Assembly: GCF_000262465.1 (NCBI RefSeq)
Contig: NZ_CM001489.1
Span: 3,017,565 to 3,081,564, forward strand
DNA: 64,000 bases
Source of the DNA: Frankia sp. QA3
GTDB lineage: Bacteria; Actinomycetota; Actinomycetes; Frankiales; Frankiaceae
Reading direction: 5' to 3'
A program made the translations under genes and the position numbers. Positions 48,141-56,443 of this stretch are shown here, piece after piece. Under the pieces are notes generated by a model. It was not told where the DNA came from. It saw only the letters and a program-made list of their open reading frames with translations, and did not search any database. Positions within the stretch are counted from its first letter, which is position 1. Every line of letters starts with the position of its first letter.

Positions 48141-48671
48141 ATGATCAACCCGGTGCAGAGGATCCTCGTCGTCGGCGCGTCCGGCTCGGGTAAGACGACA
48201 TTCGCCCGGCGGGTGGCTGCCGCGCTGAGCGTGCCGCACATCGAGCTCGACGCCCTGCGCCACGGACCCGGGTGGGTGCCGCGGCCTACCTTCTCCGCCG
48301 ACGTGGACGCGGCGACGTCGGCGGCCGCGTGGGTCGTCGACGGGAACTACTCTGCGGTCCGAGACCTCGTGTGGACGCGCGCGGACACGGTGATCTGGCT
48401 GGATCTGCCGCGTTGGCTGGTGGAGTGGCAGGTCGTCCGGCGGACGGCCGGCCGGCTGGTGTTCCGCACGCCACTGTGGAACGGCAACCGCGAACGCTGG
48501 CGGGACGTGCCGCGGGCCAGTCACCCCATCCGTTGGTCGTGGCGCAAGCACGGCCTGTACCGCGTCACGTACGGCGACCGCTTCGCCGCCGCCGGTACCG
48601 ACGATCGGCAGCTCATCCGGCTGCGCAGCCGCCGCGAGGTCCAGGCATGGTCACCGGGCGGATCCGGCTGA
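48141..48671 (+). CDS. Adenylate kinase-like P-loop protein
   Basis: A 176-aa P-loop NTPase. Walker A is VVGASGSGKTTFARR near 10; HIELDALRHGPGWVPRPTF and WVVDGNYSAVRDLVWTRADT follow, as in topology-modulation/FlaR-like kinases, with IWLDLPRWLVEWQVVRRT and RERWRDV later. The substrate is unknown; small-molecule or nucleotide phosphorylation is likely. It begins 54 bp after the PhnB-like gene and may be cotranscribed with it. Confidence 0.85.
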   Translation: MINPVQRILVVGASGSGKTTFARRVAAALSVPHIELDALRHGPGWVPRPTFSADVDAATSAAAWVVDGNYSAVRDLVWTRADTVIWLDLPRWLVEWQVVRRTAGRLVFRTPLWNGNRERWRDVPRASHPIRWSWRKHGLYRVTYGDRFAAAGTDDRQLIRLRSRREVQAWSPGGSG

Positions 48672-48741
48672 GGTGTACCGCCGCGCCTACGCGCCGGTGC
48701 GCAGCATCGAGCCGGGCGCCGGACCAGGCTCGAAGCACGCC

Positions 48742-49965
48742 TTATCGGCCGCGCGTGTCTCGGCTGCCGACGGTCAGGATGAGATGGGTCGCGACTCCCG
48801 CCACCAGGCCCCAGAACGCCGACCCGATCCGGGCGACGGTGAGGCCGGACGCGGTGACCGCGAGGGTCACCAGTGCGGCGTCCCGGGTGGCGGTCTCCTG
48901 TACCGCCGCGACCAACCCACCGAGCAGGGCAGCCAGGAGCGCCGTCCCGGCCAGGACGGCGACCAGCGCCTTGGGCATGGCAGCGAACAGCTGCACCAGT
49001 CCGGTGCCGAACAGGCCCACGATCACATAGCAGACGCCCGCGGACATCCCCGCGATATACCGCCGACGCGGGTCGGCATGGGCCTCGCTGCCGGTGCAGA
49101 TTGCGGCCGTGATCGCGGCCAGGTTGATCGCATGGCAGCCGAAGGGTGCCAGCACGACCGACACGATGCCCGTGCCGCCCAGCAGTTTACGATCTTCTGG
49201 TTCATACCCGGATGCGGTGAGTATGCCGATACCCGGGGCGTTCTGCGACGCCATGGTGACGATGAACAAGGGTAGGCCGATGCCGATCAGCGCGGCCGGA
49301 GAGAGCGTCGGCATCGTCAGTTCCGGGGTGGCAAGGGCGAAACGGACCTGCCCGAGGTCGAGTTGCCCCTGTGCCGAGGCGACGCCGACGCCGGCGAGAA
49401 GGGTCGCCAGAACCGCGTACCGAGGAAGGAGCCGCTTTCCCACGGTGAAGACGACCAGCATGGTGAGCGCGATCGCCGTCGCGTTCGGCACCTGGGCATA
49501 GGCGCCGAGCACGAAGGGAAGAAGGATTCCGGCGAGCATCGCGTTGATGATCGTCGACGGCACCAGCGTGATCAGCCGGCCGAACAGCCCGGACAACCCG
49601 ACGACCGTCATGCCGATCGCCGCGATGAGGAACGCCCCGATCGCATCGGAATAGCGATACCCACCCAGCGAGGTCAGGAGCAGGGCCGCCCCCGGGGTGG
49701 ACCACGCGGTGATCACCGGTGTGCGGGTCCACCAGCTGAGGACGAAGCAGCTCAGCCCGCTGCCCAACGAGATCGCCCATACCCAGGAGGTGGTGTGCCC
49801 GGCCGACAGTCCTGCGGCTCGGGCCGCGGCCAGCACCACCACGAAGGGACCCGAATAGGAGACCACCACCGCGACCAGTCCGGCGACGATCGCCGAGACC
49901 GACACGTCCCGCCGCAGTGAGGACCGGGCGTCGGTCCGCGGCGCGACGAGGGTCTCGGCACTCAC
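48742..49965 (-). CDS. BenE family transporter
   Basis: A 407-aa membrane protein with about 11-12 helices of the benzoate/proton symporter (BenE) type: VSVSAIVAGLVAVVVSYSGP, VITAWSTPGAALLLTSLGGY, LFIVTMASQNAPGIGILTAS and CHAINLAAITAAICTG, the last two being conserved in the family. It probably moves a carboxylate or amino acid. The GTG at 49965 overlaps the stop of the PLP-enzyme gene (GTGA), so it belongs to the diaminopropionate operon and may import a precursor or move the product. Confidence 0.88.
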   Translation of the reverse strand: MSAETLVAPRTDARSSLRRDVSVSAIVAGLVAVVVSYSGPFVVVLAAARAAGLSAGHTTSWVWAISLGSGLSCFVLSWWTRTPVITAWSTPGAALLLTSLGGYRYSDAIGAFLIAAIGMTVVGLSGLFGRLITLVPSTIINAMLAGILLPFVLGAYAQVPNATAIALTMLVVFTVGKRLLPRYAVLATLLAGVGVASAQGQLDLGQVRFALATPELTMPTLSPAALIGIGLPLFIVTMASQNAPGIGILTASGYEPEDRKLLGGTGIVSVVLAPFGCHAINLAAITAAICTGSEAHADPRRRYIAGMSAGVCYVIVGLFGTGLVQLFAAMPKALVAVLAGTALLAALLGGLVAAVQETATRDAALVTLAVTASGLTVARIGSAFWGLVAGVATHLILTVGSRDTRGR

Positions 49966-51110
49966 GCGCCGGAACCTTTCAGGGCGTCCTCCAGATCGGC
50001 GATCAGGTCGTCGACCCTCTCCAGGCCGACAGACAGGCGCAACATGTTCTCCGGCGATCGACTGTTGGCACCCTCGAAGGTGAATCGGTGCTCTATCAGG
50101 CTCGCCGTTCCGCCCAGCGACGTGGCCGGCAGGAACAGCCGGGTCCGGGAGGCGGTCGCCAGCGCCGTGTGGCGGTCCCCTCGCACGAAGATCGAGAGCA
50201 TCCCGCTGAAGCCACCGGTCATCTGCCGCGCCGCGACCGCGTGTCCGGGATCGCCGGGCAGACCGGGGTAGGCGACCCGCTCCACCGCCGGATGCTCGGC
50301 GAAGTGCTCGGCAACGGCCTGCGCCGAGGCGGAGATCACTCGCATCCGGGCGGCCAGGGTCCGCATTCCGCGCAGTAGCAGGTAGGCGTCGAGCGGACCG
50401 AGAACCTGTCCGACGAGCTGCCGCTGCAGCAGAATCCGGTCCCACAGCTCCGGCGCCGAGCCATCGGTGACGAGTGCGCCGGCCGTGACGTCGTCGTGAC
50501 CATTCAGGTACTTCGTACACGAGTGCATCACGATGTTCGCGCCCAGCCGGAGGGGATTGGTGTGGATGGGGGTGGGGACGGTGTTGTCCACGGCAAGGAG
50601 GGCACCAGCGCGGTGCGCCAGTTCGGCGACCGCCGCAACGTCGGTGATGACCCAGGTGGGGTTGGCCGGCGTCTCGACCCAGACCAGTGCGGTCGGCGCG
50701 GCCGCCAGGGCGCCCCTGATTGCGTCAAGATCGCCGGTGGGCACCTCGACCACGTCCAGGGCGGCGCCGAACTCGCGTAGCCACCTGGTCAGCCCGAAGT
50801 ACATGACTTCGGGTACGACGACACGGGACCCGGGCGGCAACGCCTGCAGGACGGCCGTGCTCGCGGCCATGCCGGAGGACAGCAGCAGTGCCTGCGTCCC
50901 GTGCTCGATCGCGGCGAGGACGGCCTCGACGTGCTCCAGGTTCGGGCCGCCCTGGTCGCGGTAGTAAGCCTTTCCCTCGGGCAGGGCGTACTCCCGATCA
51001 CGAACATAGGTGACGCCGGTCGAGATACCCGCGGGAAAGGCTCCGGTGGCGTCGCGGCGCCCCAATCCCTGGGCGAGGACGGATTCGGTCGTGCGTACGG
51101 GATGGGCCAT
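49962..51110 (-). CDS. Cys/Met metabolism PLP-dependent enzyme
   Basis: A 382-aa type I PLP enzyme of the cystathionine gamma-synthase group. The cofactor lysine is Lys200 in MHSCTKYLNGHDDV. YYRDQGGPNLEHVEAVLAAI near 50, SSGMAASTAVLQALPPGS near 78 and WVETPANPTWVITD near 146 fit the family. Members do beta- or gamma-elimination or replacement on amino acids. In this operon it could extend or cleave a diaminopropionate-derived intermediate. The ATG at 51110 has GAGGAG before it. It follows the FAD gene by 49 bp. Confidence 0.9.
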   Translation of the reverse strand: MAHPVRTTESVLAQGLGRRDATGAFPAGISTGVTYVRDREYALPEGKAYYRDQGGPNLEHVEAVLAAIEHGTQALLLSSGMAASTAVLQALPPGSRVVVPEVMYFGLTRWLREFGAALDVVEVPTGDLDAIRGALAAAPTALVWVETPANPTWVITDVAAVAELAHRAGALLAVDNTVPTPIHTNPLRLGANIVMHSCTKYLNGHDDVTAGALVTDGSAPELWDRILLQRQLVGQVLGPLDAYLLLRGMRTLAARMRVISASAQAVAEHFAEHPAVERVAYPGLPGDPGHAVAARQMTGGFSGMLSIFVRGDRHTALATASRTRLFLPATSLGGTASLIEHRFTFEGANSRSPENMLRLSVGLERVDDLIADLEDALKGSGA

Positions 51111-51159
51111 GGTGCGCTCCTCATCACTCGACTGGACGAACATACAGCGCCTTTCCAGC

Positions 51160-52872
51160 TCAGCCCGGTGCCGTCGTCCGGCGGTCACCGGACTCGAGCG
51201 CGTGCCGCACCACCCGGTCTGCGTCCGCGATGGAACGGCTGTGGGCTCCTGGCGAGGCGACGAAATGGTTGTAGTAGCTGGTTCCTTCGGCCAAGGGGCC
51301 CAGGACGAACAGCCGCTCGTCGGTCTTTCCGTCCGGATTCACCGGACGACCGTCCCGGGTCAGTACCGCACCCGTTCCGATCCGGGTGCTCCGTAGCCGC
51401 CGGTCCGCGGCCAGCCGCCGGACCACCGAGTTGGCCGTACCGGCGATGCCCGGGTTCGGCACGTAGGCCGCCATCAGATAGTCGGCACGCAGACAGACCG
51501 GTTCGGCCAGTCGAGTGGCCGTGATGGACCATGCACCGTCGTCCCAGGCGAGGGCGGGTTTCGGGCCGGGGCCCACCACCGTGACGCCCGTGTCGAGCAG
51601 GGCAAGCAGCTCCGCATGTCGTTCCCGCTGCGGGCCGATCACACATCGGTTGACGGTCGCCGCGAACGGGCCGAAGAACCAGTCAAGCGAGCCGTCGGTC
51701 ACCCCAGGCGGATCGATCACCGCCCGGAGGACGTCGCGATGATCACGCAGCAGCTCCATCGCATGCTTGAGGGGGCTGTTGTCCAGGCCGGCATCCGCCT
51801 GCCCCAGATCGGCAGCGAGTTCGGCGCGGTACCAGGCACGGTACTGGTGGATATCGGTCAGTGCCGGCCGGGGAACCGTCGCTGTGACCATCTCGGTGAT
51901 CTGAGCGGTGGCCGCGGCAAGGTCACCGCCGTGCCGGTGCGCCATCTCCTGGATGACGAGCGGTAACACGTCCACCACGAAGTCGAGCTGCCCGCCGGGT
52001 CGGCGGCTGCGCAGGTCGGTGACGGCGTCGGTGGTGAAGAAGCGGGCCCCTGGCCGGGTGGTGTCGACCCGCGGTGCGGGACGGGCCCGAGCCGGAAGCC
52101 CGTCCCGGCTGAGCAGGATGACCCTGGGTTCGGCCCCGCTGGGCACATAGCACAGCCCGTCGGTACGGTCTTCGAACCGGCCGCCTCGGCCGACCGTGAC
52201 GGCGGCGAGCGCATCCATTGCGCTCAGTCCGGTGCCGAGCATGCCCACGACCGCACCAGGCGGAACGTCGGCCACCGCCGCGGGCAGGGGATAGGGACGC
52301 GCGATCCAGCGTCCGGCGGGCGCGCGACGGTCCGGGGAGGGCGGCGCGGCGGTTCCGTCATGGCCGACGGTCATGACCACCTGATCCGCCCTGAGCTCGG
52401 TGCCCGAGGCGAGGATGACACGCTCGGCTCCGCGCCCGGCGGCGATCGCGACGGCCCGCTCGGCGTGGTGGACGACCCGCAGGTTCGGTCTCGCCGCGGC
52501 GAGGATACGTCCGGCGGCCCACGCCAGATAGCGGCCGAGGATGGCCCTGGGTAGATGGTCGGCGGGTCGTACCTCGCGGCGTCGCCCCAGGTGATCAGTG
52601 AATTTCGGCTCGTGCCGGCGGGCCCACTCGTACAGCGTCGGTCCGGTGACCCCTCCGCCGTCGACCATGGCGTCGTCCACGAAGGCGGTGAGCTCGGCAC
52701 AGACCGTGTTCAGCAGCAGGTAGGGCGGCAGGTCAACCCCGTGGATCCCGACGCCGAGCGGGCCTGGTTCGATCACGTGGAGGGTCACCGGTTCCGACCC
52801 GACCAGGCTGACGAACCGTTCCACCACTGTCAGTCCGCGGGGCCCGCATCCGATGACGGCGACGGTCACCAT
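51160..52872 (-). CDS. FAD/NAD(P)-binding protein (PF13454-type)
   Basis: A 570-aa oxidoreductase-like protein. The N-terminal dinucleotide motif is VAVIGCGPRGLTVVERFVSL, with a second GVGIHGVDLPPYLLLNTV, then ELRADQVVMTVGHDGTA near 160 and VVGMLGTGLSAMDALAAVTV near 210, a second Rossmann motif. A C-terminal stretch with VLGPLAEGTSYYNHFVASPG matches the same family. Enzymes of this group include N- or C-oxygenase relatives, but no reaction is assigned. Its start overlaps sbnB by 7 bp, so it acts in the same pathway, perhaps oxidising a diaminopropionate nitrogen or an adduct. Confidence 0.88.
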   Translation of the reverse strand: MVTVAVIGCGPRGLTVVERFVSLVGSEPVTLHVIEPGPLGVGIHGVDLPPYLLLNTVCAELTAFVDDAMVDGGGVTGPTLYEWARRHEPKFTDHLGRRREVRPADHLPRAILGRYLAWAAGRILAAARPNLRVVHHAERAVAIAAGRGAERVILASGTELRADQVVMTVGHDGTAAPPSPDRRAPAGRWIARPYPLPAAVADVPPGAVVGMLGTGLSAMDALAAVTVGRGGRFEDRTDGLCYVPSGAEPRVILLSRDGLPARARPAPRVDTTRPGARFFTTDAVTDLRSRRPGGQLDFVVDVLPLVIQEMAHRHGGDLAAATAQITEMVTATVPRPALTDIHQYRAWYRAELAADLGQADAGLDNSPLKHAMELLRDHRDVLRAVIDPPGVTDGSLDWFFGPFAATVNRCVIGPQRERHAELLALLDTGVTVVGPGPKPALAWDDGAWSITATRLAEPVCLRADYLMAAYVPNPGIAGTANSVVRRLAADRRLRSTRIGTGAVLTRDGRPVNPDGKTDERLFVLGPLAEGTSYYNHFVASPGAHSRSIADADRVVRHALESGDRRTTAPG

Positions 52873-53870
52873 CGGCGGGTCGTCCCGAAGAAGTCGGGGA
52901 TGCCGACGGCCGTTCCGCTCACCTGTGCCGCCGTCAACACGAAATGGCCGACGGCGATGTCGAGCACCCCCAGCCCGAACGGCGAGACGATGGTGGGTCG
53001 ATCCTCATCGAGCCGGACCTGCCCCAGCAGCGCGCCGCCGATGGTGCCGGTGATGAAGTCACGCGCCCCGCTGAGCCGCTCGGCCAGGTGCGGTGAGGTG
53101 TCCGCCTTGAGGCAGTGCTCGACGTCGTCGACGATGTTGTTGCACCTCAGCAACAGCTGGGGCGGCAGGTCTCGCAGCGAGACGTTGAGCAGCAACTGGT
53201 CCGGCCGCAGGTGGGTGGCGGGATCCACATACGGCGCTGAGGCCGTGGTGGCGAACACGACGATGTCGTGCTCGAGGGCCTGCGCGAGGGAGTCGGTCAC
53301 GGCGGCCGGGACGCCGAAGGACGCTCGGGCGTGATCGGCCAGCGATGCGGCGCTGACCGGATCCAGGTCATGGCAGGTGATGGTGCTGGCGGTGACACCC
53401 GCGTGTACCAGGTAGTCCACGATCTCGCGGGCGATGACACCAGCCCCGACGAACGCGATACGCCGGTCGTCGTCAGGCCGCGCGAGCGCCACCGTCGCGA
53501 CCGCGGCCGAAGCCGCAGTGCGTGCCGCACTGATGCCCGCCGCTTCCAGGCAGGCGATCGGGTGCCCGGTCTCCGGGCTGTTGAGGATCAGCACGGCCGA
53601 GGCCCGCGGCGCGCCCTGAGCGATATTCTTCGGAAAACTGCTGACCCACTTGATGCCGGCACGGTCAACAGTGCCGCCGACGTATGCGGGCAGCGCGATG
53701 ATCCGCACCTCAGGCCTGTCCGGGAAACGGAGGAAGTAACTGTCCGGATTGATTGTCTCCTTCTTCTCATGGCCGATATATGTCTGCCTCACGATGGCAA
53801 GAACGTGCTCGGCAGACGTCCGAAGGATTTCGGTGACGGATTTTCCGGGTACCACGTCGAACTCAAACAA
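52866..53870 (-). CDS. sbnB: SbnB-like ACEGA dehydrogenase
   Basis: A 334-aa member of the ornithine cyclodeaminase/mu-crystallin fold in its SbnB branch. In staphyloferrin B synthesis SbnB oxidises N-(1-amino-1-carboxyl-2-ethyl)-glutamate with NAD to L-2,3-diaminopropionate and 2-oxoglutarate. Visible are the NAD motif IAFVGAGVIAREIVDYLVHA near 138, INPDSYFLRFPDRPEVRI near 40, GIKWVSSFPKNIAQGAPRAS near 72 and ASAPYVDPATHLRPDQLLLN near 210. It starts 18 bp after the sbnA-like gene. The linked pair makes the assignment stronger than either gene alone. Confidence 0.9.
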   Translation of the reverse strand: MFEFDVVPGKSVTEILRTSAEHVLAIVRQTYIGHEKKETINPDSYFLRFPDRPEVRIIALPAYVGGTVDRAGIKWVSSFPKNIAQGAPRASAVLILNSPETGHPIACLEAAGISAARTAASAAVATVALARPDDDRRIAFVGAGVIAREIVDYLVHAGVTASTITCHDLDPVSAASLADHARASFGVPAAVTDSLAQALEHDIVVFATTASAPYVDPATHLRPDQLLLNVSLRDLPPQLLLRCNNIVDDVEHCLKADTSPHLAERLSGARDFITGTIGGALLGQVRLDEDRPTIVSPFGLGVLDIAVGHFVLTAAQVSGTAVGIPDFFGTTRRW

Positions 53871-53888
53871 CGCCTCTCCCAGTTCTCG

Positions 53889-54845
53889 TCAGGCGACAGT
53901 CACGGCGTCCGGGTAGTTCTCCCGGACCCAGTCATCCGAATAGATCAGGCTCAGATATCGATCACCCAGGTCCGGAGAGATGACGACAACCCGACTGGCG
54001 TCCGGGATGGTGTCGGCGATCCGGGTGGCCCCCACGAGCGCCGTGCCTGTTGAGCCACCCACGAGAAGTCCGTACTCTCGGGCCAGCCGCCGACACATCT
54101 CGATGGTGTCCATCTCGGCGACAAGTAACTTCTCGAATCCGCCGTCCACGTATATCTCCGGTCTGCGGCTGGCGCCGAGCCCGGGAATTCTGCGCTGCCC
54201 GGCCGACCCTCCGAAGGTCACCGACCCTTCGGCGTCGACAGCCACGATCCGGGTCTGTGGACTGTTCCGGTTGAAGTACTCCACGCATCCCATGAGAGTG
54301 CCGGCGGTGCCGACCCCGACGATCAGGACATCGACCTGACCCAGCTCGCGATGAATACTTCCAGCAGTCCGTCGATGATGCGCCCGTATGTTGTCAGCAT
54401 TGGCGTACTGGTTGAGCCAGACAAGCGTCGGATCACGCGCGATCGCGGCGTGAATATAATCGATGCGGGTCTGCAGGAATCCACCGTTGGGGTCCCTGGC
54501 CGTCACCTCGACCACGTCGGCGCCGAAGGCCCGCATCGCGGCGACGGACTGGCGGGTGGCATTGGGGTCGGTCACGATCGTGACGGGGTGGCAACGTTCC
54601 GCTCCCACCATGCTCAATGCGATACCCAGGTTTCCGGAGGAGGATTCGATGATGCGCCGACCGGGCCGGAGAAGATCTTTCTCGATCGCGCCTTCCACGA
54701 GCGCCACAGCAGTCTTCAACTTGATCGATCCAGCCGGGTTGAGACCCTCCAGCTTGACCAGAACCTCTACCCCTGGAATAAGCTCTGACAGTCGGACGAA
54801 AACATCGTCGGTAATGACGTCACTCGCACGAAGATGAATTGCCAC
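53889..54845 (-). CDS. sbnA: SbnA-like phosphoserine/glutamate-condensing PLP synthase
   Basis: A 318-aa cysteine-synthase-fold enzyme of the SbnA type, which condenses O-phospho-L-serine with glutamate to ACEGA. The PLP lysine is Lys42 in LNPAGSIKLK, the substrate loop is ESSSGNLGIALSMVGA near 68, WLNQYANADNIRAHH near 145 is an SbnA-like signature, and the phosphate loop is VGGSTGTALVGATRI near 260. Family length matches. The GTG at 54845 has GAGAGG upstream; an ATG at 54887 is an alternative. It is the first gene of a five-gene operon. Confidence 0.9.
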   Translation of the reverse strand: MAIHLRASDVITDDVFVRLSELIPGVEVLVKLEGLNPAGSIKLKTAVALVEGAIEKDLLRPGRRIIESSSGNLGIALSMVGAERCHPVTIVTDPNATRQSVAAMRAFGADVVEVTARDPNGGFLQTRIDYIHAAIARDPTLVWLNQYANADNIRAHHRRTAGSIHRELGQVDVLIVGVGTAGTLMGCVEYFNRNSPQTRIVAVDAEGSVTFGGSAGQRRIPGLGASRRPEIYVDGGFEKLLVAEMDTIEMCRRLAREYGLLVGGSTGTALVGATRIADTIPDASRVVVISPDLGDRYLSLIYSDDWVRENYPDAVTVA

Positions 54846-55160
54846 CGACCTCTCGATCCTTTCTGGCGCAATACAGGTTTTACCCATTCCAGAATGATCT
54901 GACCGCGATGGGAAAAGCTGAACTTCACGGCGTGATCGACGCGGGGTCGACGTACGGCAAATCACCACAACCGCCGGAGCGCCAACCGCACCCACGACCG
55001 GTATTCCGAGACGTTTAAAGGCCGCCGGGGCAGAATCGCCGAGACGCGACACACCGTATGACGAACATCCGACATCCGGCGCGTCGTACAGTTTCCGATC
55101 ACCGAAGATCTTTCCTGGACATCCACCATTCTATAACCAGCAACCGGGCCTGGATGTCTT

Positions 55161-55182
55161 GCCTGTCATAATCCCGACAGGC
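55161..55182. promoter_or_regulatory. Inverted repeat GCCTGTC-N8-GACAGGC
   Basis: Two perfect 7-bp arms with an 8-bp spacer lie 316 bp upstream of the sbnA-like start in promoter-like DNA. It is a candidate operator for the operon; no regulator gene is adjacent. Confidence 0.35.
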
Positions 55183-55347
55183 TGAAGATGTCATCACGGA
55201 AGCCTTTGAACGGGCCCCGCAGAATCAGCTGGAACACGGCATAACCGCAGGTCAAAGAGCCGTCGATCACCCCCCTGCGGAGTCTCGAAGTAGCGCGAGA
55301 TCTCCACCCGACACCGTTGTATTAACAAACTTTGCGTCAACAAACTT

Positions 55348-55379
55348 CTCGGGCCCGTCCGCCATCGGACGGGCCCGAG
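55348..55379 (-). terminator. Perfect 14-bp stem hairpin, probable terminator
   Basis: CTCGGGCCCGTCCG, loop CCAT, CGGACGGGCCCGAG. The stem is fully paired. On the minus strand it is followed by AAGTTTGTTG, a weak T-rich tail, and it lies about 110 bp after the stop of the hydrolase fragment, so it most likely ends that transcript. Confidence 0.6.
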
Positions 55380-55491
55380 TGGATGAGATATCGACGCCGC
55401 GCCCTTCCACCCCTTTCGACCTCGGAGTTCGCGGGATTTCGGCCCGGGGATCCTGGGGCTGGAAGTGCGCGTCGTCGGCGACGTTGCTGTG

Positions 55492-56037
55492 TCAGGCGAG
55501 CGGCACCACCAGTTCGGACGGGCTGCCGGCGGGCGAGCTGACCGTCGCGGTCCCGTCCGCGCGGTTCATGTCGTAGAACAGCGCGTCCCGGGTGCCGAGG
55601 ACCAACGAGAGCCGAGGGCCGAACAGCAGGTCGTGCGCGACCGGATCGAACGTGAGCCGCAAGGGCAACGCGACGTTCGGGGTGGCCTCCTGGTAGCTGT
55701 CGACCGCCTTGGCGATCAGCGTCGAGCGGCCCTGGGCGTCGGTGTCGTAGAGGTAGGCGACCAGGGTGCCGGCGTCCGAGTTGGGGGTGACGGTCAGGTG
55801 CAGTGCCGGCGCGCCGCGGAGCTTCTGCGCCGCGAAGGTCGGCGCCGCCTGCCAGACCGCGCCGTGTTCGCGATCGACCGTGCCGACGTTCAGCTCGGCA
55901 GGCCGGTGGGTGATCCCCTCCAGGAACTTGGTCACCAGGATCGTGCCGGCATTCGCCGTGGTGTCCGCGTCCGCGCTGAACGTCGTCGACCAGTCCCCGG
56001 TCGGTGCGGCAGCCGAGAGCTGCCCTGTGCCGAGCAC
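55492..56037 (-). pseudogene. Orphan C-terminal (PepX_C) domain of a CocE/NonD-type hydrolase
   Basis: A 181-aa frame made almost wholly of a jelly-roll domain like the C-terminus of X-Pro dipeptidyl-peptidase and CocE hydrolases (GAPALHLTVTPNSDAGTLVA, LPLRLTFDPVAHDLLFGPRL, RLSLVLGTRDALFYD). The catalytic alpha/beta-hydrolase domain that should precede it, with its Ser-Asp-His triad, is absent; upstream sequence is low-complexity DNA. I conclude that the 5' part of the gene has been lost. No start with a convincing ribosome-binding site was found. Confidence 0.7.
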
Positions 56038-56443
56038 GGCGGGGCCGCGCCTATCCGTTTACGTCCGATTTGCGCAAGTATTGGAAACGGCGCGGATAGC
56101 GCCTTCAGGCTAGTGCGATCCCGCGACGTGGGGATTCCGCCCGGAAATCAATCCGCGCGGCTGTGGGCAGACCCCCGCGCCGCCTCCCGCGGACCGCGGT
56201 TGCGACCGGGCGGCGGCGACAGGACCGCCGGGCACGCCGGGCACGGCGGACCGATCGCGAGGCGCGCCGCACCGCGCACCCCCGACCGCCCGCACCCCCG
56301 GCCGCCCGCACCCCCGACCGCCCGCCCATCCGGACCGGCCGCCCATCCGGACCGGCCGGCGGTGATCTTACGAATCAGGCGTCACGGTCCGTTATTTGCC
56401 ATGATGCGAGTCGAGTCGTACGGATCAGGACGGGAGCCGACTT
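56038..56443. other. Low-complexity region upstream of the acyl-CoA dehydrogenase gene
   Basis: About 400 bp. A tract near 56275-56362 is built from short direct repeats (CGCACCCCCGACCGCC-type units and two copies of CGCCCATCCGGACCGGC). It is the region where the hydrolase gene lost its 5' part. AGGACGGGAG near 56427 probably serves as the ribosome-binding site for the dehydrogenase. Confidence 0.5.

Larger units (their letters stand above)
54846..55491. other. Leader and promoter region of the diaminopropionate operon
   Basis: About 645 bp upstream of the sbnA-like gene and downstream of a hydrolase fragment. Base composition is clearly lower in GC than the genes. It contains the inverted repeat GCCTGTC-N8-GACAGGC (55161-55182) and a very stable hairpin (55348-55379). 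No obvious iron box of the DmdR/IdeR type was found by eye. No credible protein frame is present. Confidence 0.45.
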
